From assembly GCF_001514195.1 (NCBI RefSeq), contig NZ_KQ948738.1, forward strand, positions 583,207 through 647,206: DNA of 64,000 nt. Direction: 5' to 3'. Source of the stretch: Streptomyces griseorubiginosus. GTDB lineage: Bacteria; Actinomycetota; Actinomycetes; Streptomycetales; Streptomycetaceae. This document shows, one piece after another, positions 16,819 through 24,289 of this stretch. The position numbers and the translations under genes were made by a program. Positions within the stretch are counted from its first letter, which is position 1. Each line of letters begins with the position of its first letter. The notes under the pieces were generated by a model. It searched no databases and had not been told where the DNA came from. It saw only the letters and a program-made list of their open reading frames with translations.

Positions 16819-17976
16819 TTGGGACGGCTGACCGGCGGGGATCCCTCGCTGCTGCGGAGGATCAACTCCGCGGTGGTGCTGCACGCGCTGCGTGCCACGG
16901 ACTGTGCCACGCTCACCGAGATCACCCGGGTGACGGGCCTGTCCCGGCCGACGGTCGAGGGGGTCGTCGAAGGGCTCATCGAGGGCGGTCTGGTGGTCGA
17001 GAAGGCCGCCGACGAGAGCGTCGCCCGGCGCCAGGGGCGGCCCGCGCGACGGTTCCGGTTCCGGGCCGAGGCGGGCCATCTGCTGGGCCTGGACATCGGA
17101 CCGCACCGGGTGGCCGCGCTCCTGTCCGACCTGGACGGCCGGGTGCTGGGCGCCGTGGCCAAGGACGTCGACGAGACGGCGTCCGCCGACGAACGCCTGG
17201 AGCGGCTGCGCACCGCGGTCGCCGAGCTGCTGCGCAGGGCCGGGGTCGCGCGGGACTCGCTGTGGGCCGTGGGGGTCGCCTCCCCGGGCATCGTGGAGGC
17301 GGACGGCACGATACGGCTGTGCGCCGCGCTGCCGGAGTGGACGGGCCTGCGCCTCGGCGAGCGGCTCAGCCGCTCCTTCAAGTGCCCGGTGCTGGTGGAG
17401 AACGACGCCAACGCGGCCGCGGTCGCCGAGCACTGGAAGGGCGCCGCCACCGAGTCCGACGACGTGGTGTTCGTGCTGGCCGGGCTGAGCCCGGGCGCGG
17501 GCTCGCTGATCGGCGGCCGGCTGCACCGGGGGTACGGCGGGGCGGCCGGCGAGATCGGCGCGCTGCACCTGCTGGGCCGTGAGGTCACCCCCGAGACCCT
17601 GCTGTCCACCACGGACGAACCCCTGCACCCGCTCGACGAGCAGGCGGTCGCCGAGGTCTTCGCACAGGCCCGTGAGGGCGACCAGCGGGCCCGGGCGGCC
17701 GTGGACCGGTTCATCCAGCGACTCGTCCACGACGTGGCCGCGCTCGTCCTGGCGGTCGATCCGGAACTGGTCGTGGTCGGCGGCTGGGCGACCGGGCTCG
17801 ACGACGTACTGGAGCCGCTGCGGGGCGAGTTGGCCCGCTACTGTCTGCGCCCGCCGAAGGTGACCCTGTCGCTCCTCGGCGAGGCCGCCGTGGCGACCGG
17901 GGCGCTGCGCCTCGCCCTCGACCATGTGGAGGCGCAACTGTTCGCGGTGGAGGGCACGGTGACGGCCCGGCGCTGA
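16819..17976 (+). CDS. ROK-family transcriptional regulator
   Basis: A 385-residue protein with an N-terminal winged-helix domain (about 10-65, TLTEITRVTGLSRPTVEGVVEGL) fused to a sugar-kinase-like ROK domain. It retains LGLDIGPHRVAALL, an ATP-phosphate-like site, and ENDANAAAVAEH with the catalytic-type Asp. The Cys-x-Cys-Gly-x-x-Gly-Cys zinc motif usual after GEIG is absent: the sequence runs GEIGALHLLGREVTPETL. It is therefore probably a sugar-sensing repressor with altered effector handling. The TTG start follows GGAGG. It is convergent with the GntR gene, with a shared terminator between. Confidence 0.87.
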   Translation: MGRLTGGDPSLLRRINSAVVLHALRATDCATLTEITRVTGLSRPTVEGVVEGLIEGGLVVEKAADESVARRQGRPARRFRFRAEAGHLLGLDIGPHRVAALLSDLDGRVLGAVAKDVDETASADERLERLRTAVAELLRRAGVARDSLWAVGVASPGIVEADGTIRLCAALPEWTGLRLGERLSRSFKCPVLVENDANAAAVAEHWKGAATESDDVVFVLAGLSPGAGSLIGGRLHRGYGGAAGEIGALHLLGREVTPETLLSTTDEPLHPLDEQAVAEVFAQAREGDQRARAAVDRFIQRLVHDVAALVLAVDPELVVVGGWATGLDDVLEPLRGELARYCLRPPKVTLSLLGEAAVATGALRLALDHVEAQLFAVEGTVTARR

Positions 17977-18004
17977 CCGGTCCGACAGGGGCGACGCATG
18001 ACAG

Positions 18005-18053
18005 ACGGCGGTGCCCCGAACCCGGTTTCGGTCCGGGTCCAGGACACCGCCGT
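18005..18053. terminator. Bidirectional stem-loop between ROK and GntR genes
   Basis: ACGGCGGTG (18005-18013) pairs perfectly with CACCGCCGT (18045-18053), and inside it ACCCGG pairs with CCGGGT. The two genes converge here, so one hairpin can serve both transcripts. Confidence 0.75.
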
Positions 18054-18058
18054 GGCGT

Positions 18059-18820
18059 TCAGGAGGCCTGGCGTTCCGGTCCCTCGTGGATCTCCACCGC
18101 GCCGGAGTCGCCGAAGGTCAGCCGGCAGGTGTCCGCGCGGTAGGTGGCCACCGAGAGGGCGGCGGTGCGGCCCCCGGCCAGATAGCGCGTGGTGACGACG
18201 AGGACCGGGGCGCCGGGCAGGCGGTCGAGTTCCTTGGCGTCGTCCGCGCGAGCCGAGCCGAGTTCGACGGCGTTCTCCCGGCTGTCCAGCTCCAGGCGCT
18301 GGAGTTCGCGCAGCACGGCACGCGCGCGTGCGGCGCCCGAGGGCGTGCCGATGGCGGAGAGCTCCGGCACCGAGGTCTCGGGGACGTAGAGCAGTTCGGC
18401 GGCGACGGGCTGACCGTGGGTCACCCGGGAGCGGCGGACGATGTGCACCGGCTGCTCGCGGCCGGTCTCCAGGGCGTCGGCGACGGCGGCGGGCGGCACC
18501 GCCACGGCGCAGTCGACGGTCTGCCAGTCGTCACCGGCCGACCCGGGCCACGCCTGCTGCTCGGTGCCGACGGCCACGCCCACGCGGGGCGGCGCGACGG
18601 TCGTACCGACACCTCGGCGGCGCTGGAGCCTGCCCTCCAGCTCCAGTTGCTCCAGGGCCTGTCGGAGCGTGGCGCGGGCGACGCCGAAGCGGGCGGCGAG
18701 GTCGCGCTCGTTGGGCAGGATCTCGCCCACGGAGAATTCGGAGTCCAGTGCCTCACTGAGCACGGTCTTGAGGTGCCAGTACTTCGGTTCCGGCACCGTT
18801 TCGAGCTGCGTGGTCCCCAC
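18059..18820 (-). CDS. GntR-family regulator, HutC/UTRA type
   Basis: A 253-residue regulator. The winged-helix domain (about 10-75) carries the GntR signature ILPNERDLAARFGVARATLRQALEQL, and a UTRA ligand-binding domain fills the rest, as in HutC, DasR and NagR. It is a paralogue-level relative of DasR, not DasR itself. HutC regulators respond to sugars, sugar phosphates or similar small molecules. Upstream lies a palindrome close to the DasR target (18918-18931), which this protein or DasR may bind. The ROK regulator next door also suggests a sugar signal. Confidence 0.88.
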   Translation of the reverse strand: MGTTQLETVPEPKYWHLKTVLSEALDSEFSVGEILPNERDLAARFGVARATLRQALEQLELEGRLQRRRGVGTTVAPPRVGVAVGTEQQAWPGSAGDDWQTVDCAVAVPPAAVADALETGREQPVHIVRRSRVTHGQPVAAELLYVPETSVPELSAIGTPSGAARARAVLRELQRLELDSRENAVELGSARADDAKELDRLPGAPVLVVTTRYLAGGRTAALSVATYRADTCRLTFGDSGAVEIHEGPERQAS

Positions 18821-18917
18821 CCTTGCCTCCGCAATCGCCGTGGTCCGGCGGCGTTTTAGCGCCCTTGTTTATTAAAGGTTGTTGCACTTCTCTGCGACCA
18901 TAGGGCGGCCCCCACCC

Positions 18918-18931
18918 TTGGTCAAGACCAA
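18918..18931. promoter_or_regulatory. DasR-element-like operator
   Basis: TTGGTCAAGACCAA is an inverted repeat with arms TTGGTC and GACCAA around AA. The known DasR responsive element is ACTGGTCTAGACCACT, so the TGGTC/GACCA core matches with only the central pair changed. It lies about 100 bp upstream of the GntR start, a position fitting autoregulation or DasR control. Confidence 0.5.
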
Positions 18932-18966
18932 TCCTCGATCCTCGGAGCAACTCCCGGGCACGTTGC

Positions 18967-18980
18967 CGTGAACGTTCACG
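18967..18980. promoter_or_regulatory. 14-bp perfect palindrome
   Basis: CGTGAACGTTCACG is an exact palindrome in the gap between the ECF41 terminator and the GntR promoter. No family can be assigned from sequence alone. Confidence 0.35.
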
Positions 18981-19019
18981 CGGCGTTCGTGCTCGACCGT
19001 GCGCGCAACACGACGGCAA

Positions 19020-19042
19020 GGCCCCCGTCATGAACGGGGGCC
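19020..19042 (-). terminator. Terminator hairpin of the ECF41 sigma gene
   Basis: GGCCCCCGT, loop of 5 nt, ACGGGGGCC: a perfect 9-bp GC stem located 18 bp after the sigma gene stop. There is no U-tract, as is usual in Streptomyces. Confidence 0.8.
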
Positions 19043-19059
19043 CGGTCGCATGCGGAATG

Positions 19060-19944
19060 TCAGAGGTTCAGCAGGGAGCGCAGCTTGTCGGGGTTGCGCA
19101 TGATGTAAACGGACTGGATGCGACCGTCGACGATGTCGAGCTGGAACACCGAGTCGGGCTTGCCGCCGGACAGGGCGAGTGCGGCCGGTCCTCCGTTGAG
19201 CTCCAGGAAGCGCCAGGTGAGGTCCTGGGCGCCCTTCTCGGCGACGCCGACGATGAAGCGGCCCACGTGGTCCGCGGACTCCAGCACCCGCAGGGGCGCC
19301 TTGGTCTTGCCGCCGCTGTCCCCGACGAGCCGCACGTCCGGCGCCAGCAGCGACATCAGGGCCTCCAGGTCGCCGCCGCCCGCCGCGACGAGGAAACGCT
19401 CCGTCAGATCCCGGCGCCGGGCCGGGTCGACCTCGTAGCGCGGCCGTCGCTCGTCGACGTGCTTGCGGGCCCGCCCGGCGAGCTGGCGCACGGCCGGTTC
19501 GCCGCGGTCGAGCATGGCGGCGATCTCGGCGTAGGGGTAGCCGAAGGCCTCGCGCAGGACGAACACCGCCCGCTCCAGCGGTGAGAGCGACTCCAGCACG
19601 ACCATGACGGCGAGGGAGACCGAGTCCGCGAGGACGGCCTGCTCGGCGGTGTCGGGCACGGTGTCCCCGAAGTCGGTGACGTACGGCTCGGGCAGCCACG
19701 GGCCGACGTACGTCTCCCCCCGCGCCTTGACCTGCCGCAGCCGGTCGATCGCGAGGCGCGTGGTGACGCGGACCAGATAGGCGCGCGGTTCGCGCACCTC
19801 GCTGCGGTCCGCGGCCGACCAGCGCAGCCAGGCGTCCTGCACCACGTCCTCGGCGTCGCTGACGCGTCCGAGCATGCGGTAGGCGACGCCCTGGAGCACG
19901 GGACGGTGTTCTTCGAATACGTCGGTCTCGGTGTCGGTGGCCAC
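19060..19944 (-). CDS. ECF41-group RNA polymerase sigma factor (SigJ-like)
   Basis: A 294-residue sigma factor. Region 2 (about 10-75, FEEHRPVLQGVAYRMLGRVSDAEDVVQDAWLRW) and region 4 (about 130-185) are followed by a SnoaL-like C-terminal extension. The ECF41 hallmarks are all present: WLPEP in the linker, a DGGGR-like DSGGK, and NPDKL at the end. In this group the extension, not a separate anti-sigma factor, controls activity. The usual partner (a COE carboxymuconolactone decarboxylase/oxidoreductase/epimerase gene) is missing; an alpha/beta hydrolase is divergent instead. The start is uncertain: GTG at 19944 gives the family N-terminus. Confidence 0.92.
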   Translation of the reverse strand: MATDTETDVFEEHRPVLQGVAYRMLGRVSDAEDVVQDAWLRWSAADRSEVREPRAYLVRVTTRLAIDRLRQVKARGETYVGPWLPEPYVTDFGDTVPDTAEQAVLADSVSLAVMVVLESLSPLERAVFVLREAFGYPYAEIAAMLDRGEPAVRQLAGRARKHVDERRPRYEVDPARRRDLTERFLVAAGGGDLEALMSLLAPDVRLVGDSGGKTKAPLRVLESADHVGRFIVGVAEKGAQDLTWRFLELNGGPAALALSGGKPDSVFQLDIVDGRIQSVYIMRNPDKLRSLLNL

Positions 19945-20121
19945 CGGTTCATCCCAACCCACGCGCCGGTTCGTGTCCAGGCGATATCGAAGCGGCGCCC
20001 CGACGGGTCTACCCGCGAGTAGCAATTGCTGACAAGCTGTCTACGGCCTGACCGCCATGCGGGTCGGCCCAGCCCGTGATGCGTATCCGCCTCGCCCGTG
20101 AGTCACCGTCAAGGAGCCTTC

Positions 20122-20952
20122 ATGTCCGCCACCGTCTCCTTCAAGGTCCCCTCCCCCGAGGGGCCGCAGCCCGTGACCGTCTCGTACGCGCGCGTGGGCC
20201 GCGGTGAGCCGCTGCTCCTGCTGCACGGCATCGGTCACCACCGGCAGGCCTGGGACCCGGTGGTGGACATCCTGGCCACCGAGCGGGACGTGATCGCCGT
20301 GGACCTGCCCGGCTTCGGCGCCTCACCGGGGCTGCCCGAGGGGCTCGCCTACGACCTGGCCACGACCACCTCCGTGTTCGGGGCATTCTGCGAGGCTCTG
20401 GAACTGAACCGGCCGCATGTGGCGGGCAACTCCCTGGGCGGGCTGCTGGCCCTGGAACTGGGTCGCGAGAAGCTCGTACGGTCCGTCACCGCGCTGTCCC
20501 CCGCGGGGTTCTGGTCGCAGGCCGAGCGGCGGTACGCGTTCGGCGTCCTGCTCACGATGCGGCAGATCGCCCGCCGGATGCCGCTGCCGCTGGTCGAGCG
20601 GCTGTCGCGCAGCGCGGCCGGTCGCACGATGCTGACGAGCACGATCTACGCACGCCCGGGCCTGCGCGCCCCCGAGGCGGTGGTCGCCGAGACACTCGCC
20701 CTCGTGCGGGCCACGGGCTTCGACGAGACGCTCAGGTCCGGTACCGCGGTCCAGTTCACCGACGACGTGCCCGGACTGCCGGTGACCGTGGCCTGGGGCA
20801 CCAGGGACATGCTGCTCGTGCGCCGCCAGGGCGTGCGGGCCAAGCGGATCATCCCCAAGGCCCGGCTCGTCCGGCTGCCCGGCTGCGGCCACTGCCCGAT
20901 GAACGACGACCCGGCCCTGGTCGCGCGCGTCATCCTGGACGGCAGCCGCTGA
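20122..20952 (+). CDS. Alpha/beta hydrolase
   Basis: A 276-residue hydrolase with LLLLHGIGHHRQAW at the oxyanion region, the nucleophile elbow GNSLGG, an acidic residue in TVAWGTRDMLL, and GCGHCPMNDDP supplying the histidine. No signal peptide is present. The ATG at 20122 is preceded by AAGGAG. It is divergent from the ECF41 sigma gene with about 177 bp between, so it is a possible target, although I could not see an ECF41-type promoter. Confidence 0.87.
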   Translation: MSATVSFKVPSPEGPQPVTVSYARVGRGEPLLLLHGIGHHRQAWDPVVDILATERDVIAVDLPGFGASPGLPEGLAYDLATTTSVFGAFCEALELNRPHVAGNSLGGLLALELGREKLVRSVTALSPAGFWSQAERRYAFGVLLTMRQIARRMPLPLVERLSRSAAGRTMLTSTIYARPGLRAPEAVVAETLALVRATGFDETLRSGTAVQFTDDVPGLPVTVAWGTRDMLLVRRQGVRAKRIIPKARLVRLPGCGHCPMNDDPALVARVILDGSR

Positions 20953-21106
20953 GCTCACCGGGACACCGGGCATGACAGCGGCATCTCGCACCAGGGTTCA
21001 CCTGTTCCCGCGGTCAGCTGTTCACCCGTGGTTTCCGTATGCGCTGCGGCGCCCCAGTAGTTGTGGCAGCGCACACTGGCCGGATCCCGTCCCTGGAGGC
21101 GCCTCC

Positions 21107-22693
21107 ATGTCACACCGTCCGCTCCCCGGACGCCGCAGCGTTCTGCGCGGCTCCCTCGCCGCGTCGGCGGCCCTCACCCTGCCCGCTGCGGCCGGAGCCG
21201 CCCCGGCCTTCGCGCTCTCCGGTCGCCCCGGAGCGGGCTGGGGCGTGCAGACCGGAGACGTGACCTCCGACTCCGGTCTGGTGTGGGTGCGTTCCGACCG
21301 CCCGGCCCGGATGATCGTGGAGACGTCCGCGACCGAGTCGTTCCGCAATCCGCGCCGGTGGCACGGCCCGCTCCTCGGCGCGGACACCGACTTCACCGGT
21401 ACGACCCGGCTGCACGGGCTGCCGTCGGGCGAGCAGATCCACTACCGGGTGCTGCTGGCCGACCCGGACGACCCCCGCCGCACCGGAGAGCCGGTCGCGG
21501 GCACCTTCCGCACGGTGTCCGGCAAGCGCAGGGACGGGGTGCGCTTCCTCTGGTCCGGTGACCTCGCGGGACAGGGCTGGGGCATCAACCCCGACTTCGG
21601 CGGCTACACCATCTACCGGGCCATGGCGAAGCTCGACCCCGACTTCTTCCTGTGCAGCGGCGACAACATCTACGCCGACGGCCCGATCTCGGCGACCGCC
21701 GCCCTGCCGGACGGCAGCACCTGGCGGAACATCACCACCGAGGAGAAGTCCAAGGTCGCCGAGACCCTGGCGGAGTTCCGCGGAAACTTCCGCTACAACC
21801 TGCTGGACACCCATCTCCGGTCCTTCAACGCCCAGGTGCCGTCCATCATCCAGTGGGACGACCACGAGGTCCGCAACAACTGGTACCCGGGCGAGACGAT
21901 CCTGGACTCCGACACCCGCTACACCGAGAAGCGGGTCGACGTACTGGCGGGCCGGGCCCGGCGCGCGTTCAGCGAGTACTTCCCGGTCTCCACGCTCCGC
22001 CCGGGCGCGCGGGAGGGCCGGGTCCACCGGGTGCTGCACCAGGGCCCGCTGCTGGACGTGTTCGTGCTGGACATGCGGACGTACCGCAACGCCAACTCGC
22101 CCGACGACCAGACCGTGGACCCGCAGGGCATCCTCGGCCGGGAGCAGCTGGAGTGGCTCAAGCGTGAGCTGTCGTGCTCGCGGGCGGTGTGGAAGGTGAT
22201 CGCCGCCGACATGCCGCTCGGCCTGGTCGTGCCCGACACCACGGAGGGCAAGCCGAACATCGAGGCGGTGGCGCAGGGCGACCCGGGTGCGCCGCTCGGG
22301 CGCGAGCTCCAGATCGCGGAGCTGCTGCGGTACATCAAGCACCGCCGGATCACCGGCACGGTGTGGCTGACCGCGGACGTGCACCACACCTCGGCCCAGC
22401 ACTACCAGCCCTCGCGGGCCGCGTTCACGGACTTCGAGCCGTTCTGGGAGTTCGTCTCGGGCCCGCTGAACGCGGGCGCCTTCCCGGCCAGCGCGCTCGA
22501 CGGCACCTTCGGCCCGGAGCGGGTGTTCGTGAAGGCGCCGACCGCCTCCAACGTCTCCCCCGCCGGCGGCTACCAGTTCTTCGGCGAGGTCGACATCGAC
22601 GGCCACAGCGGCGAACTGACGGTACGGCTGCGCGAGGCGGACGGCACGGTGCTGTTCACGCAGGTGCTCCAGCCGGGCCGGGTGGGCCAGTAA
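21107..22693 (+). CDS. phoD: Tat-exported PhoD-type alkaline phosphatase
   Basis: A 528-residue secreted phosphodiesterase/phosphatase. The N-terminus has the twin-arginine motif RRSVLRG followed by a hydrophobic stretch and an Ala-rich cleavage region near residue 35. The PhoD N-terminal domain (GVQTGDVTSDSGLVWVRSDRPARM) is followed by the metallophosphatase core with SGDNIYADGP, WDDHEVRNNW and TADVHHTSAQHY, which bind Ca/Fe in B. subtilis PhoD. Expression is usually under PhoP control; no PHO box was identified here. GGAGG precedes the ATG. A strong terminator follows the gene. Confidence 0.92.
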   Translation: MSHRPLPGRRSVLRGSLAASAALTLPAAAGAAPAFALSGRPGAGWGVQTGDVTSDSGLVWVRSDRPARMIVETSATESFRNPRRWHGPLLGADTDFTGTTRLHGLPSGEQIHYRVLLADPDDPRRTGEPVAGTFRTVSGKRRDGVRFLWSGDLAGQGWGINPDFGGYTIYRAMAKLDPDFFLCSGDNIYADGPISATAALPDGSTWRNITTEEKSKVAETLAEFRGNFRYNLLDTHLRSFNAQVPSIIQWDDHEVRNNWYPGETILDSDTRYTEKRVDVLAGRARRAFSEYFPVSTLRPGAREGRVHRVLHQGPLLDVFVLDMRTYRNANSPDDQTVDPQGILGREQLEWLKRELSCSRAVWKVIAADMPLGLVVPDTTEGKPNIEAVAQGDPGAPLGRELQIAELLRYIKHRRITGTVWLTADVHHTSAQHYQPSRAAFTDFEPFWEFVSGPLNAGAFPASALDGTFGPERVFVKAPTASNVSPAGGYQFFGEVDIDGHSGELTVRLREADGTVLFTQVLQPGRVGQ

Positions 22694-22712
22694 CTCCCGT
22701 ACCCTCGAAGCC

Positions 22713-22749
22713 GGGCCGCGCACCGGCGTCATCCCCCGGCGCGCGGCCC
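22713..22749 (+). terminator. Terminator of phoD
   Basis: GGGCCGCGC (22713-22721) pairs perfectly with GCGCGGCCC (22741-22749), 20 bp after the phoD stop. Confidence 0.8.
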
Positions 22750-22822
22750 GCGAACTCCCGGGCGGACACGGTGTCTTCGCAGCTCAGGGCCGATTGTCAG
22801 TGGTCGCCTCTACGGTTTTTCC

Positions 22823-24289
22823 ATGACGCGATCTTTGCAGGCCGTGGCCTACCGCCGACCCTCCGCACTGGAGTCCGCGGCAGGCGGACAGCGCCTCGGG
22901 CTGGAGACCTCCCGGGGCGCGACGCCCGTCGGCCCGATGGACCATCCACGTTTCTTCGCGGGCTTCCTGACGTCTCCTCAGGCGGCCTCGGCGGCACTGC
23001 TCGCGGTCGCGGACGTGGCGGCGGCCCGGTACTACCAGAGGCAGCTGTCCGCCTCCCTGGACCCGGTGGTGACGGGCAACGGCGACCGGCTGCGCTTCGA
23101 GTCCTTCTCCGGCTGCGGCGGGGTCCACGCCCGGCTGGACGTGCTGACGCCGGGCCTGGACGGCGGCGAGGTGGGACACGGCACGACCAACGTGGACGTC
23201 AACAACCCGCTGCGTGAGGCACTGTCCAGGATCGGCGCCGGCGATCCGCTGCATCTGCGAGTCGGACCCGAGGAGTTGGCGGTGACCACGCTGGACGGCC
23301 CGGTCGTGGAGAAGAAGGTGCCGCTCCCGGACCGCTGGCTGCGCGGCTTCGCGGAGGCCCAGGTGATCGCGGCCGGCTTCGACCTGCGCGCCGAACTGTC
23401 CGCGGCGGAGGCGGTCCGGTTCCTGCGCGCTCTGCCGCGCGGTGGGGAGCGGGGATCAGTGGGTGGCCCGCGGTGGGTGGTGCCCGTCGGACGCGGTCTC
23501 AGGCCCACGACCAGGGCGGTGCCCGGGGCGGTGTGCCTGCCCGGTCCGGAGCGGCTGGTCGCGCTCCGGCGGGTGCTGCGGCATGCGACCTCGCTCCGGG
23601 TGTACGGCCCCGCTGTCGCGTCGGCCGCGGGGGCACCGGTGGCGAGCGCCTGGGAGATCGTGCTGCCCGGCATGCGGCTGACGCTCACCCTGTCGCCCGA
23701 CGCCTCACGCGGTTTCTCGGGCGAGGGCGGTGTCCTCGACGCCCTCGCCACCGAGGAGGCCGCCGGGGACGCAGAGTTGATCTCGGTGCTCCTCGCCTGG
23801 GAACCTCGCATCGACGTGACCGACCTCGCCGCGGCCGCCGGCCTCACCCCCGAGCGGGTCCGGGCCGCCCTGATCCACCTGGGTACCTCGGGGCGCGTCG
23901 GGTACGACACCGCGGAGGCGGCTTACTTCCACCGCGAACTGCCGTACGACGCCGGGCGCGTCGAGCGCCACAACCCCCGGTTGCGCTCGGCTCGGACGCT
24001 GCTCCTCGCGGGAGCGGTGACTCTGGACGGCTCCGTGGCGACGGTGACCGCGGAGGACGGACATGTGCACCGGGTCCGCGAGGCGGCGGGCGCGCTCAGT
24101 TGCAGCTGCCTGTGGTGGGCGAAGTACCGGGGCGGACGGGGACCGTGCAAGCACGCGCTGGCGGTGCGAATGGCTCGCCGGAGTGGGTCGGTGGAGCCGG
24201 GCACCGTAGGACAGGCCTCGGTGGAGCCGGTAGCGGGATCGGCCCCGGCCGGGCGGGACGTGGCAGTGGTCGACGGGGGTGTGCGATGA
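22823..24289 (+). CDS. SWIM zinc-finger family protein
   Basis: A 488-residue protein. The C-terminus has the SWIM motif CSCLWWAKYRGGRGPCKHAL (about 427-446), the CxC...CxH zinc site. The rest is an uncharacterised family core with a winged-helix-like stretch (about 330-360, DVTDLAAAAGLTPERVRAAL). SWIM proteins of this family often sit beside MoxR ATPase, vWA and HEAT-repeat genes, as in the E. coli yeh cluster, but only the DUF6493 partner is present here. The ATG at 22823 lies 6 nt after TACGGT, so it may be leaderless. The stop overlaps the next start (ATGA). Confidence 0.85.
   Translation: MTRSLQAVAYRRPSALESAAGGQRLGLETSRGATPVGPMDHPRFFAGFLTSPQAASAALLAVADVAAARYYQRQLSASLDPVVTGNGDRLRFESFSGCGGVHARLDVLTPGLDGGEVGHGTTNVDVNNPLREALSRIGAGDPLHLRVGPEELAVTTLDGPVVEKKVPLPDRWLRGFAEAQVIAAGFDLRAELSAAEAVRFLRALPRGGERGSVGGPRWVVPVGRGLRPTTRAVPGAVCLPGPERLVALRRVLRHATSLRVYGPAVASAAGAPVASAWEIVLPGMRLTLTLSPDASRGFSGEGGVLDALATEEAAGDAELISVLLAWEPRIDVTDLAAAAGLTPERVRAALIHLGTSGRVGYDTAEAAYFHRELPYDAGRVERHNPRLRSARTLLLAGAVTLDGSVATVTAEDGHVHRVREAAGALSCSCLWWAKYRGGRGPCKHALAVRMARRSGSVEPGTVGQASVEPVAGSAPAGRDVAVVDGGVR

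Noticed and set aside
19945..20121. ECF41-type promoter for the alpha/beta hydrolase
   Set aside because: No TGTCACA with properly spaced CGTC was found on either strand; the nearest match (TGTCAGC, CGTC 22 bp away) has the wrong spacing.
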